From positions 424,167,479 to 424,231,478 of the forward strand of contig CM068369.1 in the NCBI GenBank assembly GCA_034769895.1: a stretch of 64,000 bases of DNA. The letters run 5' to 3'. Position numbers and translations under genes: made by a program. This document shows, one piece after another, positions 32,995 to 44,453 of this stretch (the first letter of the stretch is position 1; every line of letters begins with the position of its first letter). This stretch comes from Magicicada septendecula (Eukaryota > Arthropoda > Insecta > Hemiptera > Cicadidae). The notes below the pieces were generated by a model. That model ran no database searches. It worked only from the letters and a program-made list of their open reading frames with translations, and was not told the DNA's origin.

Positions 32995-35281
32995 ATGAAG
33001 AAACGGGTGTTATCCAAGAAAAGGGCGGCGGAAGCGGAAAAAGAAGTCGAAGAAATAGATATGGATGACAAAGAGGCAACCCCGGTGGAAGATCTGGAAG
33101 GAAGATTACCTCCTGCGGAACCTTAACAACCCGCACAACAAGAGGAACAACCCGAGATACCCACGCAAACAGGGGATGTCAATATCCAGGAGAAACAGTT
33201 GGAGAAATCTAAAACAACAGAAAATCCAATGCCGGATAACATGATGGAAATGTTCCTCCCAGAATTCAAATCGATAAAAGACGAATTGGGGAAGAAAATG
33301 GATGAAAACAACCAATCCACAAAGAAAGAATTGGGTAATAAAATTGATGAAACTAATAAGAAGGTAGAGGAAACCAGCAAGGAATTGAAAGAGGACAACC
33401 AGTCTTTAAAAGAAGAATTCAAATCAATGAAGGAATAATTCGAAACAACCAAGGAAGAATTAAATAATCAAATTGAAAATACAAATAAGAAAGTTGAGGA
33501 GACTAGTAAGAAGATGGAAAGTGACAACCAACTATTAAAGGAAGAATTGAGTAAGAAGATGGATTAAAACGACCAATCAACAAAGGAAGAATTGGGAGAA
33601 TTAAGTCACAAAATCGAAAGGACCAATAAGAAAATAGATGAAAACAATAAGAAAATGGAAGAGAAGATGGAGGAGAAGTTGGAAGAATTGAAGGAGGATA
33701 ACCAACTATTAAGAGAAGAATTAAGAGGTTAACCAAGAAAATATGGACAAATTAGATGAGAGGATAGAGTTGTTAAAAGAAGAGTTGAGCAAGGAAATCA
33801 ACGATAATAAGGAGTACACAAACCAGAAAATATAAGAAGAAACCATCGTAATAAAACAACAAATTAAAGAAGTTGACGAAAGATGTAGCCAGACTGAGCG
33901 GGAAGTACAGGATTTTAAGGAAGTAGTAAACACCAAAATAACCAATATCGAAGAAACCAATAGAACCAAATTGGAAGAAAACCGAAAGGAAACTCAGGAA
34001 GAATTAGGGAAGGTACGGAACCAAGTCACGGAAAGATGTGACGGTATGGAAGTTGCTATGATGAATATCACCGGTCAAGTACGGCAGAGCCAAGAAGAGA
34101 TGGTAGTAATTAGAAACAGACCCACTAACATTACGGGTATTCCAATGAACGAGAATCGAGAATGGCTGAATTTCCACCAGTATAAAAAGAAGCCGATGGA
34201 GTTCTTGGCCCGAATTGAAGAATACTTTGCCAAACATCGGGGCAATAGGTGGAGTAACAACCGGGAACTGTTGGACGAATCGTTCCGAGAGATGACGGAT
34301 AATTGGTGGATGGCGAACCGGAGTGAGATCACGGACTACCAGCAATTCAAAAACCTCTTCAAAGCAAAGTACTGGTCGGAGACAACGCAGAACTTAATAC
34401 GGGACAACATCTGTCATGTTCGATACAATACCCAAGTAGGTAACACTATGACCGCTTATTTCCTAGGAAAGGTGTGTCTTGCGAAGCATTTGGAACCGGC
34501 CATACCAGAAGAATGCCTAGTGAACAAGCTGTCATACCATTACGATGAAGACATAATAAGAGCGAGAAGGGGTAGCCAGATAAAGACGGTACAAGCGATG
34601 ACCGAATTATTGGAAAACTATGAGAATGAAGATTATTATCGGCAAAGTAGAAGGAGGAATGATCGGCCGGAAACAATAAATAATCAGTACCCCAATAACA
34701 GTAATAACCATAATGGAAATAACTACCAAGGGAACCGCAGCAATTCAAATTATTATAATAATAATAACCACAATAATAATAATAATAATAATAATTTCCA
34801 GAATAACCAAAATCCTAATAGGAATAACAACAGCTACCCGAGTAATCGAAATAATTATTACCAGAATCCAAATAATTATAATAGTCAGAGAAATCCCAAC
34901 CAAAATAATACCGAACGGTATTACAATAATAATCGAGGTTATCAACAAAATAACAACAACAATAACAATAGGGTTTCCCGACCCAGAGTAAATTTCATAC
35001 GGGCCGAAGACAATAGTCAACGAAGATATAACCATCAGCGGCGGAACAGTTTCCACGATTATGATGATCGGCGGAGAAACGGAGAACGTGATGGTCCGAG
35101 GTACAATCAACATAGACGAAGTACCAGTTTAGATGATCCAGAACGGGAACCAAACCAAGAACAACCATTTGATCATCGCACTGAGCGGCAGGAACCCACT
35201 CAAAGTTTCCAGACTGACACCTTGGTCGGAACTAACAATAATAACAATGAAAATGATAATTTAAACGGGAGGAGGCAGTGA
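32995..35281 (+). pseudogene. gag: Gag of element D: coiled coil plus Asn-rich tail
   Basis: The ATG at 32995 opens a Lys/Glu-rich start. Next comes a long heptad-type coiled coil built of repeated KKEELG-x-K-x-DE-x-N units, interrupted by several TAA codons (for example 33124-33126, 33436-33438, 33565-33567) and a frame change before 33971. The frame 33971-35281 (436 codons) holds a capsid-like region (FLARIEEYFAKHRG, YQQFKNLFKAKYWSE, YFLGKVCLAKHLEP). Its tail is dominated by Asn runs, then Arg-rich repeats (QRRYNHQRR, DYDDRRR). No CCHC box is present. The stops show it is inactive. Confidence 0.8.
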
Positions 35282-36030
35282 TGAATGATCACGACCCTTC
35301 ACTGCTCCTATCTCCTGGGTATCAACAAGAGTTGCAAGGTGCAACTGAAACTAATAATATTACAATCATTAGTTGTAACTATCTAAAAAATATCAGAGAC
35401 GAACTATTGGAGGAGAACGACACTAGCCTCAATAGTCTAAATAACGAGTTAATATACATAAACGCGGAAGTAGAAGGAATTTTCGCCCAATTAATGATTG
35501 ATACAGGTGCGAACGTATCTATAATTAACACTATTGAATTGGAAAGAATCCAACAAGAATGTGGTAGAACATTGGCAATATTACCGGTGAATAACATTGT
35601 ATTAATTGCCACGGGTCGCCAAAACAAAACAATAAGAAAGCAAGTTTCAGTAAACATTATTAGCAAGGGTATAGCTATAAACATGGTATTTTTAATTGCG
35701 ACAGGATTGCCCTTTAATATATTGGTAGGGTGCGATGTACTAAGGAGGAACTCTGCTATCATCGATTTGCACACAGAAAGAGTATCACTGTTTACAGAAG
35801 GTATAACGTGGACGGCTGATTTAGTAGGTAGCGAGACAATACTTCCCAGCAGTATCCACCTACAACTTCGGAACATAAATTATATCGAAAATAACTCCAT
35901 AATTAACCCAATAATATACAATAACACGGATGAAGATTTATGGTCACAAAAGATACAGGAAATAAGGGATTTCCGGGGCGGAATCACAAGTGAAAAATTA
36001 CCCATACTCCAAACAAATAAGTATATATGA
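35278..36030 (+). CDS. pro: Retropepsin of element D
   Basis: The ATG overlaps the gag stop by four bases (ATGA). LMIDTGANVSII (about residues 78-89) contains the catalytic DTG, and FNILVGCDVLRRNSAIIDL matches the flap-to-C-terminal block of Ty3/gypsy proteases. The frame ends at 36030 just before the reverse transcriptase, suggesting a frameshift around 36030-36111 in an originally continuous pol. Protease motifs look intact. Confidence 0.82.
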   Translation: MMNDHDPSLLLSPGYQQELQGATETNNITIISCNYLKNIRDELLEENDTSLNSLNNELIYINAEVEGIFAQLMIDTGANVSIINTIELERIQQECGRTLAILPVNNIVLIATGRQNKTIRKQVSVNIISKGIAINMVFLIATGLPFNILVGCDVLRRNSAIIDLHTERVSLFTEGITWTADLVGSETILPSSIHLQLRNINYIENNSIINPIIYNNTDEDLWSQKIQEIRDFRGGITSEKLPILQTNKYI

Positions 36031-36110
36031 GAAGTATCGCTCAGTATTTTCAGATGAACCCGGTAAGGTAAAAAATTACCAATGCAAACTTAAATTTAGA
36101 GTTTAACCGA

Positions 36111-37514
36111 GTGGAGTTTAACCGAAAGTCATATCCCATCGCGCATTCACGAAGAGAGGCTGTAAGAGCCGAAATAAATAAAATGGTCAGCAGTGACATC
36201 ATAGAGAGTAGCCAATCTTCATTCACCAGCCCTATCGTGGCTATTCCTAAGAAAAACGGCCAAGTCCGGCTTTGCTTGGATGCGCGCGAGATAAACAAAA
36301 TGATCATGAATGACAGAACATCGCCCGGTGAGATAGAAGAAATCTTGAAACGATTCCATGGTACCAAGTACATTAGTACCTGGGACACGGTATGCGGTTA
36401 CTGGCAGGTGGAGTTGCACCCACAGAGTCGTCAGTATCTGGCATTCATATCTGAGGGACGCAATTACCAATTCAAGAGATTGCCCTTCGGACTCGTGAAT
36501 TCAGTAGCCATCTTTGTGGCCTGCATGGACCAGATACTTGGACAGGAAGCACTTCAGTTTACCACCGTGTATGTAGGCGATCTACTGATTACCTCAGAAA
36601 CTTGGGAGGAACACTGCTACCGAGTGGAACACGTACTTGAGAAATTGGTTATAAATAATATCACTCTTAAATTAGAAAAATCCAAGTTCATTGCAAGAGA
36701 AGTCCAGTTCTTGGGGTTTAATTTGGATGACCAAGGAATCTCACCGTCATCAGAAAAGGTGGAAGCAATCCAGAAATTCCCTAAACCAAAGAATAGAAAA
36801 CAATTACAGTCATTTCTGAGACTCTGTAATTATTACAGGAAGTTCCAGGAACAATATTCAGAATTAACAGCTAAGTTTCAACAACAATTATCCTCCAAAA
36901 ACAAATGGATCTGGGGTCAAGAGCAGGACGTGACTTTTCAACTCATTAAGGACAAGTTTTTAAAAACCATAATACTTCACCAACCAAATTTTAAACAACC
37001 TTTTTTCTTAAACTGCGATGCCAGCAACATCAGCCTAGGAACGACATTGTATCAAGAAGATGAGAAGGGTCAACATCTAGTGATTAGCTTTGCGAGTTGG
37101 ACTTTAAATCAATGCGAAAGGAACTACAATGTCACCAAAAAGGAATTGCTGAGTGTAGTATTCGCTTGTGGTAAATTCCGTACCTATATCTTGGGTTACC
37201 CAGTTACAGTCCGAACAGACCATAAATCTATATCGTTTCTACGGAGATGCAAATTGAGTCACGGCAGACTGACCAGGTGGATACTTGCCCTGCAAGAGTA
37301 CGATCTACGATGGGAATACATCCCGGGAAAAAAGAATGTTGTAGCGGACGTATTATCACGTATTAATGTGGAAAAACAAACTTTTGAGGGAGAGAAGGAG
37401 AGCATACTCAAGATCTACCACATTATTAGCACCAGATCCGATTTAGCAGCATTATTAATAAACATTAGCATCCACCAGCAATCTGACCCGAAGTTGAAAA
37501 ACATACAAAATTGA
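36111..37514 (+). pseudogene. pol: Reverse transcriptase and RNase H of element D, YVGD mutant
   Basis: Conserved blocks appear in order: SPIVAIPKKNGQVRLCLDAR, WDTVCGYWQVEL, FKRLPFGL, then YVGDLL at residues 154-159, FLGFNLDDQG and RNase H with NCDASNISLG and TDHKSISFL. The active site should read YVDD; codon 36576-36578 is GGC, replacing the first catalytic Asp of the pair. The frame ends in TGA at 37512-37514 but stays in frame with the integrase. Both changes mark a dead copy. Confidence 0.9.
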
Positions 37515-38650
37515 TTGGAAGAACAAGATGAAACAGTAGCTCAATTTTACCAGATGAATAAAGGGATATTATTTATTCAAACTTCATTAAATCAGGAGAC
37601 CTGGAAGGTGATTATTCCCACCAATATTGAAAAGGAAATAATAGTAGATTATCATATACGGTATGGCCATATGGGCACCTTGAAGGTAATAAAGGCACTC
37701 GAAGAGAGCTGTCACATAAAGAACATAAACCGGAAGGTGAGAAGGTACATCAAATCTTGTCATATTTTCCAACTGGTGAAAACTAACAACGAGAAGAAGG
37801 AAGGCATGGTGATACCGATAACATCCAAGGCGAAGTTAGAGAAGGTGTTCTTAGACATCTGCGGACCATTTCCCCGTAGTGGTGGTCGACACCGATATAA
37901 ATACCTAATAATAATAATGGACCATTTCACGAAGTTTATAAAGCTATACCCGGTCAATCGTGCAACTACTCTAAAAATTCTAGGAGTAATAACAGAACTA
38001 TATATTCCAAACATAGGGAAACCATCTTCGATCATAACGGATCATGGTACACAATTTAAGGGGAGAAAATGGCGGGATACCTTATTATCACTTGGTATTA
38101 GAACGTACAAAACATCGGTCTACCACCCGAGTAGTAATCCGGCAGAAAGGGTGTTAAGAGAAGTGGGGAGGATATTGAGGACTTATTGTCACCATCAGCA
38201 GAAAAAATGGCAAGAATATCTAGCAGCCACAGAGAAATTCCTCAGCATACCATCCAGCTATCGGAATTACCACATACTCCGCCATGTACGAGAAACCACC
38301 CCCACGAGAGATCAAAGAAATCATAGCGTTCCCCATGAATGACGGTTATAAATTCAACAAAATAAAATTCTATAACAAGGTGGCCGAAGACCAGGAGAAG
38401 CGGCAAACCAAGTATCAGAAGGCGATTGGGAAGATAATAACGTATAAACTAGGAGAAAAGGCACTGCTGAAAAATCGTGAACTACCCACACACTAGAAGG
38501 AATAATGAAGAAGTTATTGCTACTGTATACAGGACCATATATAGTCTCCAAAATAAATAACAATAACACATATGAAATAAAGGAGATGGTTTCAGGAAAA
38601 TCAAAGGCGTGTATAACCAGGCTTCCTTAAAAAGATATTACAAGGAGTAA
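37515..38650 (+). pseudogene. pol: Integrase of element D, damaged
   Basis: This is in frame with the RT. The zinc domain HIRYGHMG is followed by SCHIFQ, where the last Cys of HHCC is Phe (37767-37769). The catalytic D, D, E stand in FLDICGPFP, IITDHGTQF and SNPAERVLRE. A frame change near 38260-38290 leads to EKPPPREIKE, and a stop at 38494-38496 precedes the LLLYTGPY module at about 38515-38545. Confidence 0.85.
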
Positions 38651-38654
38651 ATGA

Positions 38655-39110
38655 AATATAAAAAAAAAAATTCTAAAAGAAAGTAAGAACAACTTACAAA
38701 TAATTATTTATGAACTTTAATTTTGGAAATAAAGAAAAGGAATTTTGAATAAATATAAAAAATTCTAAAAGAAAGTAAGAACAACTTACAAGTAATTATT
38801 TATGAACTTTAATTTTGGAAATAAAGAAATGGAATTTTGAATAAATATAAAAAAAATTCTAAAAGAAAGTAAGAACAACTTACAAATAATTATTTATGAA
38901 ACTTAATTTTGGAAATGAAGAAAAGGAGTTTTGAGAAATTTACAAAATTTTAAAAAGAGTTAAGATCAACTTACAACAAGTATTTACAGAAATGATTTGA
39001 ATGGAATAATAAAACCACAAAACCTAAAAGGAAGTAAGAACCACTTACAACCGATTATTTATGAGAAATAATTTGGAATTGAAGAATTTGAATTTAGAAT
39101 GACCACTACA
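38655..39110 (+). repeat. Tandem repeat of about 93 bp, roughly five decaying copies
   Basis: Units start TTCTAAAAGAAAGTAAGAAC at 38670, 38763 and 38857; more diverged units begin near 38947 and 39024. Each holds GTAAGAACAACTTAC, a small hairpin. Confidence 0.85.
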
Positions 39111-39743
39111 AAGTAAGATCAACTTATCACAATTATTAACAGCATTTAATATTGAGTAATTATTGAATTACCAAACTCTAAAAAACTATAAGGACAACTG
39201 ATACAAATAAAATGAATAAACTTGTTTTGGAATGAAAATGATAACACATTTACGAAATACAAAGAGAAGCAATGACCACACAAATAATATAATTAAGGAA
39301 TTAATTTGGATGAAAACAAGAGTGAAATAATTTTTTGGAAAGAATAAATATATAATATAACTATGATCATAATTTGAATTTCAATAGTAATAAAGACAAT
39401 TAGAAGAATAATTGTAATAACATGAATCCAGTGGAACAATTCATAAGAACTAAGAAAAAAAAATATAATAATATATATGCTACCAATAACCAGAAGAAGA
39501 TGGTACGAACAGTAAAAGAATTAACGAGAATTCAGATGAAAAAGTTTACACAATAACTAGTGATAATTAAATCAACAGACTTTCCAACCATGAGAAAACT
39601 ACATATATTAAAAGAGCTTCCAAACATGATAAGAATAAATATATCAGCAAAGCTAACAAATGAGAAGAATAACTGAAAAGAAAAATAACTGAGATAGAAA
39701 TATTAACAAATCTGAGCAAATACGAAGTGAGGTATCCAAGGAT

Positions 39744-39955
39744 TTTTTTTTTATTAGTCGAAAAATAGACTATTCTTGTATAATTTTTATTAATGACTGT
39801 CTGTAGATAATTTCAGCAGTATTATTATGTTTTGAGCACAGATGAATTTCCTCTGATCTCAATGAGTAGTGTAGTATGGCCAGCAGAGTATATGTAGCCA
39901 CAAGTGCCTCTCTGGACTGCCCCAGCTCACGTGTTATGGAATGTTAGGGAATGAA
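39744..39955 (-). mobile_element. Short poly(A) retroposon (SINE-like) in D
   Basis: The 212-bp insert is flanked by TATCCAAGGAT (39733-39743) and TATCCCAAGGAT (39956-39967). It begins with a T run in plus orientation, meaning a poly(A) tail on the minus strand. No tRNA-like boxes could be assigned with confidence. Confidence 0.65.
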
Positions 39956-42137
39956 TATCCCAAGGATAAAACACCAAGTTAAGGAAAAAATAAAAGTAAA
40001 TAATAATAAACCTCAGATAACAATAACTATCAAGGAAAAATCAATTTAAAAACAAAAAACCTAAGCTCAAATATGAAGAAGCAAAGATAGAAATGGAAAG
40101 GAAGACAAGAAATATAATAGCTAACAAATATCATAAGCAATTATTTCATACATACTCAAGGTATGATCTGAACTAATCACTTCTGGAGGAGAGCAATCTG
40201 TAGCATGACAGATTATCCACATTATAATGAATGAAAAATGATCATAAATTTAAAATAAAATGAAATCAAGGAAAAATCCAAATACAAACAAATAAGTACC
40301 ACAGTAAAATGCAATCATAATTTGAAGAAATAAAAATAAATTAAAAACAACTAAGCAACACCTGAGTAATGAAAAATACACCACAAAACTAAAATAAAGT
40401 AAGGAAATACCCAGGTAGGATAGGAGTAAGTAAGGAAAACCCCAGAACAAACCGACACCCCTAATATAAGGACCATTTTTGAAGAAACAAGGTAGAATAG
40501 GAGTAAGTAAGGCAAAACCCAGAAAATACCGACATCCCTAATAAAAGGAATGAAATTAGAAGAAACCACGTCGTAGAACAAGATAGAGTAGGGAAATACC
40601 CAAAGTAAACCCAGTAATAAAAGGATAAACCCCAAAAGAGAATATATTTAACCGATGGAAGTATAACACATAAAATAACAAATAATGTAATATAGATATA
40701 AACAAAAGTGTCTAAATGTAGAACTATAAGTGAACCAGTGGAAGTTATTTATATAATGGAAAAAACAAATCTTCTTAACCCTCTATAAATAAAATTCTTG
40801 ATCTGATAAGACTAAAAAACTAATTAGAGATAGCAGATAAGAATAACAGGGGACCAGTGCAAGTTATTTTATTATGTTAAATAAACTTCAAGTGTCTGTG
40901 TTTAAAGTTCTTAAACTAAGTGTATCTTAAACTGATTGGTACCTTTACACAACTTTAAAGTTATTGTATCAAATACAGAAATAGTATTTTGTAGAATGTT
41001 ATTATAAAAAATAGACTACAAATGTTTTTAAGAAAGTGCCACGTTTTATCCAACAACATTCATTAAAATGACAGAGATAAAATAAGAGCAGGAAATATTT
41101 AAGTGAAGTGAAAAAGGGTACATCCCCAATATAAAACAAAAACAGCTAAGACTGCACCAAAAGTAATTTTAAGAAACGATCTAAATAATGAAAGTACAGG
41201 TGTGTTTTGTTTATGTTAAGTTCAATGAACTCAAGGCTGAAATGTCTGGGTTTGAATACAATTTTTGTTATAAAATATTTGTTAAGAGTTAATAATTGTT
41301 ATCAATGCTAAATGTTCATGTAGTTAAGTAAGGGAATTTTAATTAAAATTGTATTAGAATAGAATGTCAGAAGGGGTAGAAGCAAGCTGTAATATCCATA
41401 AAACATTGTAAATGAACACAGGTAAAATTTAGGCAAATGGTAAATCTCAACAACCTTATAATTGATGAATAAGTCAGGTAAATTAATTAAACTGATGAAA
41501 TTTGTATAATGTAAATTAGACACAGTGTATTATAACTGAAACTATACTTTAGAAAGATACTGGAAAAAGGTATGAAAGATTATTGGAAAAAATGCAAATG
41601 TAATAACAGAAAAAGCAAAGGGGGGTCACAAATTAAAGAATAATATTTAAAAAAGATAACTAATTCATAAAATTACCAGGAATTAATGGAAAATAAACAT
41701 TTTATTTCAATCAGGGATTTTGTTCAATAACTTCATAAGGATGGTAAAGCATTTAATACGACAGGAAGTAAAATTATAGGCCTACAGTTAAAAAATACTG
41801 TAAATAGGGCATTTTGAGATGGAAAACATTGTAAAAGTATCATATTTGGTATTAAATCACGTAGAATTAACTAGAGAAAGAGATTATGTATTAGGTATTT
41901 AATAAAATTAAATAATAGTAAAAATGTATTAAATCATATAATGTAAAAATCAGTTATATAATCGGAAATGCTAGAAATTTAAAACAATGTCTTTTTAATA
42001 TTAAATTGGATAAGACGTTTCGGATGAAGAAGAAAATAAAACAGTTGATTGTTATACGTTGAACAGGACACATCTAAGCCAGCTCTCATTAAATATTCAC
42101 ACATAGCGAAGGAGTAAAACATTGCGAGAGTCTAACC

Positions 42138-42494
42138 TTACTTACTTCTTCCTACAGGCGTCCAGCTTCAACTGTAGCCGATAGCCCGATGTCCATGGTA
42201 GATCATAGAAGCGATAGCCCAGTACTTCTTATTGCTCATGATTTCTTGCCATCCCGACACTTGCATCCTTAAGATATCCCTTGCGGCAATCGGGTAATAA
42301 AACCTTAAGTCGGTCAGGATGTTCTCGTCTCACCGATGGTGAGACACGTCGAGAATCCTGAAAAGGACTGTTTGAGAGGCTCGTTTTGTTATTCGCTTCG
42401 TTCATGGGACTTTCACAAGGAAAGCTAATGCTGGTGTTCAGTTCACTGTAAACAGCTATCCAGGGCCAGGACGAGGACCAACCAGCTCACCCCT
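42138..42494 (-). mobile_element. SINE-like retroposon, 357 bp, 14-bp target duplication
   Basis: The insert is absent from the 5' LTR of D. It is flanked by GCGAGAGTCTAACC (42124-42137) and GCGATAGTCTAACC (42495-42508). On the minus strand it ends in a TAAG-repeat tail (GAAGTAAGTAAG), as in retroposons mobilised by LINEs that end in simple repeats. It is GC-richer than its surroundings. It could also be the 3' end of a LINE. Confidence 0.75.
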
Positions 42495-42689
42495 GCGATA
42501 GTCTAACCAAATCGAATAATTTTGAAATAGCGAATTTTGGAAAAAGTTAAATAACCACTAAATTCAGTGAATTAAACCAACACCACTACTGAAGTAAACT
42601 AATACTGAACAGTTAAAGTGTAATAACAATTTTCACACCTATAAACGATAATTCTGAATAGCGAGACGAAACGTGCCATTATCGACCTT

Positions 42690-42751
42690 GAGAGTTTGAA
42701 TGCTTCGACCTTCAACCTCTCATTTTGGCCCTACAATTCCGTACCGTTACA
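42690..42751. mobile_element. 62-bp LTR-derived scrap with 5-bp target duplication
   Basis: It is absent from the 5' LTR of D and flanked by ACCTT on both sides. Its left 39 bases resemble the pre-PPT region of F in F's own orientation; its right part (ATTCCGTACCGTTACA) matches the U3 tip of F in the opposite orientation. Confidence 0.65.
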
Positions 42752-42969
42752 ACCTTATGGCATAAAGTGAACTAAAAACATTATCCAACACAATTTATCG
42801 AGGCGAATCACTGAACACTGATCCAGGACAACTACACTATCACCAGAGAATTTAACCACCATTGCTGAGATGAGGAAAACTTGGAAAGGCGACATTTATT
42901 TGAAAAGAATTCCTTGGCATGCAGCCTTCATCAACATCTGCGATACGAAACAGCCATTTTGGAATCCCA

Positions 42970-43740
42970 TGTAACGGGGCATTTTGGCCTACCTGGGATA
43001 AAATAAATAAATTTGTATTTTGAATAAAAGCAAATCGCATTTTTTACAATGTAATAATAATAATTGGGAAAACGTAAACAGAAAGGGGCAAGAAAGGTAA
43101 ATTTTGATGGTAGCGAAAGTGGCACGACTGATTGAAAATATTGTTCGTGAATTTATAAAGACGCAATAGACAACCAGCGAAAATGAGTCAAGGTCAGCTC
43201 CAATGACTTGCAAACTGTAAACAAATTATGTAACAACATCGGACCATGTGACGTCAACTTACGTCAGAGACCATCCCAGCTGTGGAATGTTAGGAGTGTT
43301 AGCCGAACTACTTCTGCCGTAGTGATACCGGAACCGAGAACAATGAAAAGTTGAAAAACAGTCACGGCCACTTTACAAAACAGTGCCGTTCGTCTAATCC
43401 CAGTATAAAATTACTCCGTGAGCCGGCCGGTCACGTATAAAAGATGTAACACAATTACGGGCTCCCTTACATAACAAATTACCAAAAGAATGTGAAAGTA
43501 ATCATAAAGTGAACAGTTTAATAAATTTACAGTTCCGGTAAACGAGTGAAATAGGGAAAATGTGCGAAGTGGAAGAAAAATGCGTGGTAAAAAACCGTGG
43601 AATCGTAGAATTCATGGATAAGTAACCAACAAGGGGTAATTCTAAACGCTTTCAAATTTGGAAATGTTTTGTAAAAGAAACTGGCAACCTAAATTATAAC
43701 TAAATTTTAATGAACTAAATAAACTGGGGGGTACAGAAAC

Positions 43741-43829
<89 letters not shown>

Positions 43830-44254
43830 ATGAATCTAAGAATATAAAAGAAGTGCTGGTTTGTATATAAAAAGAAAGAAATATAATCTATAAATAATCC
43901 AAAAATCTATAATGAAAGGTACGTAAGAAAATTAATCTTGATGAATTTCTTTTCATGAGTTGTAGCTAAATCTGCAAAAGTAGTTAGGTGTAGGAAAAGA
44001 AGATTTATGTTTATTATTATGTTCATTAAAGAATAAAGAAAAATTTCGTTCAATGCAAATATGAGTCAAACTAATTACTGCAAATAAACCATTTCTGTTC
44101 TTTTTAGTTCGCCGAAAAGAATCTGGCCCGAAATATGGTAAGTACAGTACATGAAATTTTCTTGTAATTAATACTACAAGATGGTGCCCGACATAAAAAG
44201 TAAACAATGACTAATTAAGGTTTAATTATAATGTGACATAAAAGTTATATCACA
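42970..44254 (+). repeat. 5' LTR of element E
   Basis: It starts TGTAACGGGGCATTTTGG at the break in D and ends ATATCACA. It carries a (GA)42 microsatellite at 43745-43828. A short stretch, TTGGCTTCCGAACTTAGGGA from 44256, is the tRNA-Lys-like primer site with small changes. Confidence 0.75.
43745..43828. repeat. (GA)n microsatellite, about 42 units
   Basis: A perfect GA run of 84 bp lies inside the 5' LTR of E. Confidence 0.98.
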
Positions 44255-44453
44255 ATTGGCTTCCGAACTTAGGGACCATTTATATAAATAAATTTATATA
44301 AATATAGGCCACTTGGAGAGCAGAAATGGTTGTTTGGAATAAATGAATTCGTACACGTAAAATAGACGTAGGTGACGAGTGTCACATAAGGTTATATTAC
44401 AGTGTTATTGATGAATGTGTTATAAATAAGTAAATATAAAATAATTTAATGAA

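Larger units (their letters stand above)
38651..40198 (+). other. 3' non-coding region of element D
   Basis: It holds a decaying tandem array (38655-39110), an inserted poly(A) retroposon (39744-39955) and a weak purine tract TCTGGAGGAGAGCAATC (40182-40198) before the LTR. No env-like frame was found. Confidence 0.65.
40199..42969 (+). repeat. 3' LTR of element D, first part
   Basis: It aligns with 29837-32183 apart from small differences, a SINE-like insert (42138-42494) and a 62-bp insert (42690-42751). It is broken at 42969 by the compound insert. Confidence 0.9.

Noticed and set aside
34446..35113. Antisense Ile/Val-rich frames opposite the D gag
   Set aside because: They are the complement of the Asn codon runs and carry no independent evidence.
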